Part shown: in pieces, positions 1-7,152 of the stretch
How positions within the stretch are numbered: the stretch's first letter is position 1
How the letters are laid out: the number at the start of each line of letters is the position of its first letter
Assembly: GCA_937910265.1 (NCBI GenBank)
Contig: CALEPD010000050.1
Location: forward strand, 1-7,152
Reading direction: 5' to 3'
DNA: 7,152 nucleotides
Source of the DNA: an uncultured Bacteroidales bacterium
GTDB lineage: Bacteria > Bacteroidota > Bacteroidia > Bacteroidales > P3
Program-made: the position numbers and the translations under genes
The notes under the pieces: model-generated
Database searches by the model: none
What the model was told of the DNA's origin: nothing
The model's input: the letters and a program-made list of their open reading frames with translations, nothing else

Positions 1-348
1 CAGGATACTCGGAAACGGCTTCATCATCGGAGGCACTGCAAACACATTCGAAGATATTCGCGGACATTGGAGCAACGGAGCCGACTATATCGGCTGCGGT
101 CCCTTTCGCTTCACAACCACTAAGCGGAATTTAAGTCCTGTGTTGGGAATTGACGGTTACCGGAATATAGTGTCACGCATGCTGACTGCCGGTATATCGC
201 TGCCGTTGATTGCCATAGGGGGTATCACCTCGTCGGATCTGCCGGCGTTGCAGGCTTCAGGTGTCGGAGGTGTGGCCATAAGCGGCTCTGTGCTGCGTGC
301 CGACGACCCCGTAAAAGAAATGAATAACATTGTAAATATTGTAAACAA

Positions 349-361
<13 letters not shown>
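1..361 (+). CDS. thiE: Thiamine phosphate synthase ThiE, C-terminal part (5' end outside window)
   Basis: ThiE condenses HMP-PP with thiazole phosphate to give thiamine phosphate, the last joining step of cytosolic thiamine synthesis. The gene is cut by the left edge. The first complete codon is at base 2, and 119 residues precede the TGA stop, roughly the C-terminal 55-60% of a normal ThiE. Visible family motifs are GGTANT followed by EDI, then ADYIGCGPF and TTTK (the GP-F-T-TK phosphate/thiazole-binding loop), then IAIGGI and a glycine-rich [10 protein letters not shown] segment, which form the last strands and phosphate-binding loop of the TIM barrel. These canonical residues indicate the genuine TMP synthase, unlike the ThiE-like domain at the end of the operon. 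The stop lies inside the next gene: thiG begins 13 nt before the end of thiE, which suggests coupled translation. The start codon, and probably thiS before it, are not visible. Confidence 0.95.
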
Positions 362-2830
<2,469 letters not shown>

Positions 2831-2872
2831 CGGTAACTATCGAATCTGAATTAGCAACCAATCATTACGTTT

Positions 2873-4024
2873 ATGTTCTCTGATTATCTGGAAAAAATAT
2901 CATGGGATGATACTATGGAACGTATCTATTCCATGTCGGACGCCGACGTTCAAAGGGCTTTGGGCAAGCAACATCGCGACGTTTACGATTTTATGGCACT
3001 GATATCGCCTGCGGCTGCGCCATACCTCGAATCAATGGCGGCGCAGAGTCGGCATTATACCAAGGAGCGCTTCGGCAAAACGCTGTCGCTCTATATCCCT
3101 TTGTATCTCACCAATTCGTGTTCCAACAGCTGTGTCTATTGCGCATTCCATGTGGCAAACACCATGCCGAGAACCATTCTGACATTCGACCAGATGGACG
3201 ACGAGTTTCGCGCCATCAAGCAATTGGGTCCCTTCGAAAGCCTGTTGTTGGTTACAGGCGAAAATCCTGCAAAGGCGGGTGTCGATTACCTCGCGGAGGC
3301 CCTTCGCCGTGCGAAAGTGCATTTCGCTGATTTGAAAATCGAAGTCATGCCGCTGGATACCGATGAGTATGCAAAGCTTGTCGGCTATGGGCTTAATGGC
3401 GTTGTCTGTTTTCAGGAAACCTACAACAAGAGCCGCTACAATGTTTACCACCCGAAAGGACACAAGTCCGACTTTAAATGGAGGCTCAATGGATATGACC
3501 GTATGGGTATGGCAGGGGTGCATTCCATCGGGTTGGGCATTCTGTTGGGGTTGGAGGATTGGCGTACCGATGCCGCAATGCTTGCCCATCATCTCCGCTA
3601 TCTCCAACGCAAATATTGGAAGACCCGCTACAGCGTAAGCTTTCCGCGCCTGCGGCCTGCCGAAAATGGAGGGTTTCAACCCAACGTGGTTATGAGCGAC
3701 TTGGAACTTGCGCAGTTGACTTTCGCCATGAGGATATTCGACCACGCTGTCGACATCTCTTACTCAACACGCGAATTGCCCGCTTTCCGCGACAACATGG
3801 CTACTCTCGGTGTCACTTCCATGAGTGCCGGCAGCAAAACCGAACCGGGCGGATATGCCTCCTGTCCCCAATCCCTTGAACAATTCAGCTTGAGCGATGA
3901 ACGCACCCCGATCCAAATATTCAATCGGTTGCGTGAATTGGGACGTGAGCCTGTGTGGAAGGATTGGGACAGCTCTTTCGATAAAATAGCTGGACACCAT
4001 GAAACAGACATTCCTACGCCATGA
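2873..4024 (+). CDS. thiH: 2-iminoacetate synthase ThiH (tyrosine lyase, radical SAM)
   Basis: ThiH cleaves L-tyrosine to dehydroglycine (2-iminoacetate) and p-cresol with S-adenosylmethionine and a [4Fe-4S] cluster, and passes dehydroglycine to ThiG. Its presence in place of a ThiO oxidase fits an anaerobe. The 383-residue length is close to the E. coli enzyme. The cluster motif is C83, C87 and C90 in LTNSCSNSCVYCAF (C-x3-C-x2-C). Downstream are LLVTGENP, the segment EVMPLDTDEYAKL, FQETYNKSRY, GIGLGILLGLEDWR-like sequence and SMSAGSKTEPGGY, all typical of ThiH/BATS-domain proteins. A 42-nt A+T-rich gap without a Shine-Dalgarno sequence separates it from thiC; I see no hairpin or promoter in the gap. 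The stop overlaps the start of thiF as ATGA. Confidence 0.96.
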   Translation: MFSDYLEKISWDDTMERIYSMSDADVQRALGKQHRDVYDFMALISPAAAPYLESMAAQSRHYTKERFGKTLSLYIPLYLTNSCSNSCVYCAFHVANTMPRTILTFDQMDDEFRAIKQLGPFESLLLVTGENPAKAGVDYLAEALRRAKVHFADLKIEVMPLDTDEYAKLVGYGLNGVVCFQETYNKSRYNVYHPKGHKSDFKWRLNGYDRMGMAGVHSIGLGILLGLEDWRTDAAMLAHHLRYLQRKYWKTRYSVSFPRLRPAENGGFQPNVVMSDLELAQLTFAMRIFDHAVDISYSTRELPAFRDNMATLGVTSMSAGSKTEPGGYASCPQSLEQFSLSDERTPIQIFNRLRELGREPVWKDWDSSFDKIAGHHETDIPTP

Positions 4025-4701
4025 AACGTTACGAGCGACAAACATCTTTGGATGAAATAGGCAGCAATGGACAAAAGTTGCTTAAGCAGAGTCGTGTGCT
4101 TATTGTCGGGGCAGGTGGCTTGGGTTCTCCCGTGGGACTCTACCTGGCAGGTGCAGGTGTTGGACATATCGGTATCATGGATCACGACACGGTGAGTCTG
4201 AACAACCTGCAACGGCAAGTGCTCTACGAGGAGTCTGACTTGTTTCGCCCCAAAGCCGAGGTCGCCGCACAACGGCTTGGCAATCGCAATTCCGACATTT
4301 CAGTTCATCCCATACCGTATGCAATCAACAACGAAAACGCGGCAAATATTATAAAACAATATGATATTGTGGTTGATTGCTGCGATAATTACCCGACTCG
4401 TTGCCTTCTCGACAGCACGTGTCAAATGTTGGGTCGACCTTTCGTCTATGGTGCGGTGCAGGGGTTTGAGGGACAGGTCTCGGTCTTCGATCCCCAGCAC
4501 TCGTCGGTGCGTTACCCACAGCTTTATCCCGAGCCTCCCGACCCCGCACCTGTTGCTGTTGCCGGACCTGCCGTTGCTGTTGTAGGTGCAGTCGAAGCGC
4601 ATGAAACGCTCAAGCTAATCTGCGGATACGGCAACCTGTTGGTGAATAAACTATGGACTATCAACCTCAAAACCATGCAAAGCTACATTATTGAATTATG
4701 A
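4021..4701 (+). CDS. thiF: ThiS adenylyltransferase ThiF (E1-like)
   Basis: ThiF adenylates the C-terminus of the sulfur carrier ThiS so it can be charged with sulfur for ThiG. The protein has 226 residues and a Rossmann-like MoeB/ThiF fold. Visible motifs are RYERQ (residues 3-7), the nucleotide loop GAGGLGS (30-36), D54/D56 in MDHDTV, NLQRQ (62-66), RPKAE with Lys78, and VDCCDN with Asp122. The C-terminus (KLICGYG, then LWTINLKTMQSYIIEL) is ThiF-like. Oddity: the region that in E. coli ThiF and MoeB carries two zinc CxxC pairs reads RYPQLYPEPPDP and GPAVAVVGAVEA with no cysteine, and no residue matches the E. coli Cys184 used for the acyl-disulfide. From memory, ThiF proteins of other Bacteroidales may also lack these, so this is more likely a lineage variant than a defect. 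ATGA overlaps join it to thiH before and to the fusion gene after. Confidence 0.93.
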   Translation: MKRYERQTSLDEIGSNGQKLLKQSRVLIVGAGGLGSPVGLYLAGAGVGHIGIMDHDTVSLNNLQRQVLYEESDLFRPKAEVAAQRLGNRNSDISVHPIPYAINNENAANIIKQYDIVVDCCDNYPTRCLLDSTCQMLGRPFVYGAVQGFEGQVSVFDPQHSSVRYPQLYPEPPDPAPVAVAGPAVAVVGAVEAHETLKLICGYGNLLVNKLWTINLKTMQSYIIEL

Positions 4702-6086
4702 AACTTATTGCGATAACATTACCCCATATGTTTTGTGGCGAATCGGATGCGGTGGCATCTCTTCTCGAATCGGGATACGATTGGCTGCATGTCCGCAAAC
4801 CCCATGCTTCAAAACAGGAAATGATTTCCTTTCTGGAATCTATACCCGAACAATATCTGAATCGCATTGTATTGCATGACCATTTTGAACTGGCCGAATC
4901 TTTCGCCGTGCGGGGCATCCATCTCAACAGCCGTTGTGACAAGCCGCCGGTCAACTTCCGCGGAACCGTCAGCCGTTCATGCCATTCCCTCGATGAGATT
5001 GTGCAGTATAAAAGCCGGTGTCAATATCTGTTTTTGGGTCCGTTGTTCGACAGCCTCTCGAAACAAGGCTACAAGTCGAACTTTTCACAACAGCAGATTG
5101 TCGAGGCCCGCAACGCTGGCATCATCGACAGCAAGGTGTTCGCACTTGGTGGAGTAACCCATGAAAAATTGCCTGACCTGCAGGCTATGGGTTTCGGCGG
5201 AGCCGCCATGGTGGGTGCGGCGTGGCGTTCGGTGCTTACTCCGCCGGTGGTGCTCACTATTGCTGGCTCCGATAGCTCTGGCGGCGCCGGTGTTCAAGCT
5301 GACATCAAAACCATTTCGGCACTCGGCGCTTTTGCAACGTCGGCAATAACAGCCTTGACAGCCCAAAACACACAGGGCGTATTTGCAATTCAACCTGTCG
5401 AAAACAGTATGGTCTCAGCCCAGATCGATGCTGTGGTGAACGATATCGATGTGGCGGCAGTCAAGGTGGGAATGGTGTACGATGCATCAACAGCTTCGGC
5501 CATTGCCACCGCAATACATCGACACAAAATACGGCATCTTGTCTGCGACCCGGTGATGATTGCCACCAGCGGGGCCAAACTCATGTGCGATGATACCATA
5601 CATGCTGTCGAAACCGAATTGTTTGCACATAGTACTATCATAACGCCAAACCTTCACGAGGCGGAAATGCTTGCTAAATACACAATCCAAACCATCGACG
5701 ATATGTGCCGTGTGGCAACGTCGTTGTCACGTCGTTACGGCTGTTCTGTATTGGTGAAAGGCGGGCATCTTGATGGCAATTCCATGTGTGATATTCTGTT
5801 TCACAACAATAGTGTTTACCAATATGCATCGCCGCGTATCGATAGTCGCAACCTTCACGGAACAGGTTGTACGTTGTCTTCCGCTATCGCCACTTTTCTG
5901 GCTTTCGGACATAGTGTGCCCGATGCTGTGGCGAAAGCCAAAAAATACGTTTACCAAGCCATTGCGGCTGCTGCCGGTATCGCTGTTGGCCATCAACATG
6001 GGCCGTTATGGCATTTCTTTAAAGACGATTCTTCTCTCAATTTACCTATCCCTGCAATACCCGTACCCCTGCCCGATAATGTATGA
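4698..6086 (+). CDS. thiD: Fusion: TenI/ThiE-like domain + HMP/HMP-P kinase ThiD
   Basis: This is one uninterrupted 462-residue frame with two domains. Residues 1 to about 178 are a ThiE/TenI-like barrel: LHVRKP (30-35), HDHFELAE (60-67), RGIHLNSR (72-79), FLGPLFDSLSKQGY (112-125), FALGGV and GFGGAAMVG. Compared with true ThiE, the GP-F-T-TK loop is changed to GPLFDSLSKQGY and the GQ-x-D metal site to NSR, so TMP synthase activity is doubtful. B. subtilis TenI, a thiazole tautomerase, uses a His where Pro115 stands here, so that role is also unproven. Residues about 184-441 are a complete ThiD, which phosphorylates HMP-P to HMP-PP: AGSDSSGGAGVQADIKT (189-205), DPVM (284-287), TPNLHEAE (316-323), KGGH (354-357) and HGTGC with Cys391. 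The linker is only about five residues. Residues 442-462 form a proline-rich tail beyond the usual ThiD end. The start is fixed by the ATGA overlap with thiF. The gene is the last of the operon. Confidence 0.93.
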   Translation: MKLIAITLPHMFCGESDAVASLLESGYDWLHVRKPHASKQEMISFLESIPEQYLNRIVLHDHFELAESFAVRGIHLNSRCDKPPVNFRGTVSRSCHSLDEIVQYKSRCQYLFLGPLFDSLSKQGYKSNFSQQQIVEARNAGIIDSKVFALGGVTHEKLPDLQAMGFGGAAMVGAAWRSVLTPPVVLTIAGSDSSGGAGVQADIKTISALGAFATSAITALTAQNTQGVFAIQPVENSMVSAQIDAVVNDIDVAAVKVGMVYDASTASAIATAIHRHKIRHLVCDPVMIATSGAKLMCDDTIHAVETELFAHSTIITPNLHEAEMLAKYTIQTIDDMCRVATSLSRRYGCSVLVKGGHLDGNSMCDILFHNNSVYQYASPRIDSRNLHGTGCTLSSAIATFLAFGHSVPDAVAKAKKYVYQAIAAAAGIAVGHQHGPLWHFFKDDSSLNLPIPAIPVPLPDNV

Positions 6087-6446
6087 AACTGACTCCTGAC
6101 AGGGACGTCTCTCCATAAATGCATGATGACCAATATCGGTGCCAAACCATATGGTCCAGTTCTCATGTTTAAGTCATTGGTGCTTCAGCGCATGTGTCAC
6201 ATAAGCAATGCTCTGACACGACTGTCTTCGAGCGGCTGTTACATGAATGCTACGCTTTTTCCAAATACATCAATCATCTGATGAATGAGCGCGTATTTGT
6301 CAACGTGGGCTTTGTTGTTGCCCCACTGCAGTGCAATACGGGCGAGGAAAACATGAAGACAAATGCGGTTATGGGCGGTGAGCGACATTATGGTTGCAAA
6401 AGTCCCACGAAATCTCATGATGAACAGAAAAAAACTTGTCAGATAA
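6087..6446 (+). other. Spacer between thiamine operon and hsdS remnant; no supportable gene
   Basis: All frames are interrupted or give short, low-quality peptides. The longest + frame (6194-6511, 105 codons) resembles no family I know and runs out of frame into the hsdS reading frame. On the minus strand a 49-codon frame at 6388-6239 is also unrecognised. I see no clear rho-independent terminator after the fusion gene (no GC stem with a T-run), no tRNA, and no convincing Bacteroidales promoter (TTG then TAnnTTTG). A 10-bp palindrome, CACTGCAGTG, sits at 6324-6333 without obvious meaning. The stretch may be decayed coding DNA left by recombination at the hsdS locus, but that is inference. Confidence 0.6.
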
Positions 6447-6452
6447 GAAATA

Positions 6453-6475
6453 AAATCGCAATTTATCGAGATGTT
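6453..6475 (+). repeat. Direct repeat copy 1 (23 bp, hsdS KSQFIEMF segment)
   Basis: Begins AAATCGCAAT and ends CGAGATGTT, identical to bases 6948-6970. With the following base it encodes KSQFIEMF in the hsdS frame. Flanking bases on both sides differ between the copies. This copy sits just after an in-frame TAA at 6444-6446, next to DNA with no visible HsdS similarity, so it marks the left edge of recognisable hsdS sequence. Confidence 0.9.
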
Positions 6476-7152
6476 CGCATTTCAGGATTTGAGTTTGACG
6501 AATCCTTCTGATGATTTTGCACAGAAGTGTTACGATGACACTTCCTCTGCTACAAAAGTGCCTGCAGGTGATTATCAAAATAATGGTAGATACGCAATAT
6601 ACGATCAATCACAAGACTGTGATATTGCAGGATATACTGATTCAATTGAAGGCGTGTGCAACAATTATCCAGCCGTGCTATTTGGAGATCACTCCAGGGT
6701 CATAAAGTATATTAATCGACCGTTTTATATTGGTGCTGATGGAGTTAAAATCATCCGCCCTAAAGGAGATTATATACTGCCCGAATTTCTGTATTATGAT
6801 TTGTTATATCACGATATACCCAACACTGGATATAACAGACACTTCAAATATGTCAAAATGTTGAAATTGACAGAAGCATCTATAGATGAACAGGAAGAGT
6901 TTCTGAAGATTGCTCATCAGGCCGATAAATCAGAATTTGTTGGGTTCAAATCGCAATTTATCGAGATGTTTAAGGGTGATGATCAAGTTCCTCTTGGAGA
7001 TATTTGCAATATTGAGAAGGGCGCAACTATCACAAGAAATGATGTGCTACCTGGAGATGTTCCTGTCGTCGCTGGAGGTCAGGATCCTAGTTGCTATCAT
7101 TGTAAACATCCCCTTTTTAGGACAGTTCTAAATTGGACTTGCAAAATTACAT
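6471..7152 (+). CDS. hsdS: Type I restriction-modification specificity subunit HsdS, partial or silent cassette
   Basis: HsdS gives type I restriction-modification complexes (HsdR2M2S) their DNA target; each target-recognition domain (TRD) reads half of a split site. The frame is open from 6447 and runs off the right edge (227 codons from ATG 6471). Residues 20-135 form a TRD of known type: VPAGDY, IYDQSQ, IAGYTDS, VLFGDHSRVIKY, IGADGVKIIRP, FLYYDLL and IPNTGYNRHFKYVK. DEQEEFLKIAHQADKS (139-154) and KSQFIEMF (160-167) are the helical conserved spacer. A second TRD then begins: VPLGDICNIEKGATITRND and PVVAGGQDPSCYH (173-210). After that HsdS similarity fades. The only early ATG is the Met of a duplicated KSQFIEMF, normally an internal segment, so a native N-terminus is uncertain. 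No ribosome site, promoter, hsdM or hsdR is visible. It is more A+T rich than the thiamine genes, which suggests transfer or an accessory locus. Confidence 0.75.
   Translation, partial: MFAFQDLSLTNPSDDFAQKCYDDTSSATKVPAGDYQNNGRYAIYDQSQDCDIAGYTDSIEGVCNNYPAVLFGDHSRVIKYINRPFYIGADGVKIIRPKGDYILPEFLYYDLLYHDIPNTGYNRHFKYVKMLKLTEASIDEQEEFLKIAHQADKSEFVGFKSQFIEMFKGDDQVPLGDICNIEKGATITRNDVLPGDVPVVAGGQDPSCYHCKHPLFRTVLNWTCKIT
6948..6970 (+). repeat. Direct repeat copy 2 (23 bp, hsdS central conserved segment)
   Basis: Identical to bases 6453-6475, in the same orientation, with starts 495 bp (165 codons) apart, so both copies are read in the same frame as KSQFIEMF. This copy lies in its expected place between the first TRD's helical spacer and the start of the second TRD. 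Recombination between two such copies would remove or add one complete TRD while keeping the frame. Confidence 0.9.

Noticed and set aside
1..140. TPP riboswitch controlling the operon
   Set aside because: The window begins inside thiE coding sequence; any riboswitch would be farther upstream and is not visible.
2831..2872. Internal promoter, riboswitch or attenuator between thiC and thiH
   Set aside because: The 42-nt gap is A+T rich without a convincing hairpin or a TAnnTTTG element and is too short for a riboswitch.
6324..6333. 10-bp palindrome CACTGCAGTG as an operator or terminator
   Set aside because: A single short palindrome without a T-run or a nearby gene start; likely by chance.
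6239..6388. 49-codon minus-strand frame, possibly a decayed transposase or other remnant
   Set aside because: No similarity I can name; too short to support without a database search.
6395..6440. Inverted copy of the putative mobile-element end at 7110-7152 (GCAAAAGTCC versus GCAAGTCC on the opposite strand)
   Set aside because: Only a few bases match with gaps, which is not enough to support paired terminal repeats.
6194..6511. 105-codon + strand frame as a possible small gene
   Set aside because: No recognisable motif, no start signal, and its 3' part overlaps the better supported hsdS frame out of phase.
6944..6956. GGTTCAAATCG resembling a tRNA T-loop
   Set aside because: It encodes part of the HsdS FKSQ segment in frame and no acceptor, D or anticodon stem can be built around it.

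Overview
The window looks like chromosomal DNA of an anaerobic gut-type member of the Bacteroidales. The evidence is the compact thiE-thiG-thiC-thiH-thiF order ending in a TenI-like protein, the absence of purine-rich Shine-Dalgarno sequences before the starts, and the oxygen-sensitive radical-SAM route (ThiH) to the thiazole nitrogen donor instead of a glycine oxidase (ThiO). No genus can be named safely from sequence reading alone.

Bases 1-6086 are a single thiamine (vitamin B1) operon on the + strand. It holds the 3' end of thiE (thiamine phosphate synthase), thiG (thiazole synthase), thiC (HMP-P synthase), thiH (2-iminoacetate synthase), thiF (ThiS adenylyltransferase), and a fusion gene with a TenI/ThiE-like domain ahead of a ThiD kinase domain. 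Genes overlap by 13, 11, 4 and 4 nt, and the only gap is 42 nt between thiC and thiH, so translation is probably coupled. ThiF activates ThiS (not in the window, probably upstream of thiE). ThiH makes dehydroglycine from tyrosine. ThiG joins these with deoxyxylulose phosphate into the thiazole. ThiC makes the pyrimidine HMP-P, the ThiD domain phosphorylates it to HMP-PP, and ThiE joins both halves into thiamine phosphate. Any TPP riboswitch or promoter would lie before the left edge.

Bases 6087-6446 hold no gene I can support and no clear terminator. From about 6447 the DNA becomes much more A+T rich and encodes part of a type I restriction-modification specificity subunit (HsdS), open at the right edge. 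An exact 23-bp direct repeat encoding the conserved KSQFIEMF segment flanks the first target-recognition domain. The first copy abuts unrelated DNA, so this looks like a recombined, truncated or silent hsdS cassette. HsdS similarity also fades in the last ~45 bases, which may be a mobile-element boundary.

The thiamine operon is mostly conventional. The less ordinary points are the tight TenI-ThiD fusion with altered active-site residues, a ThiF without the usual zinc cysteines, and the repeat-bounded hsdS fragment.
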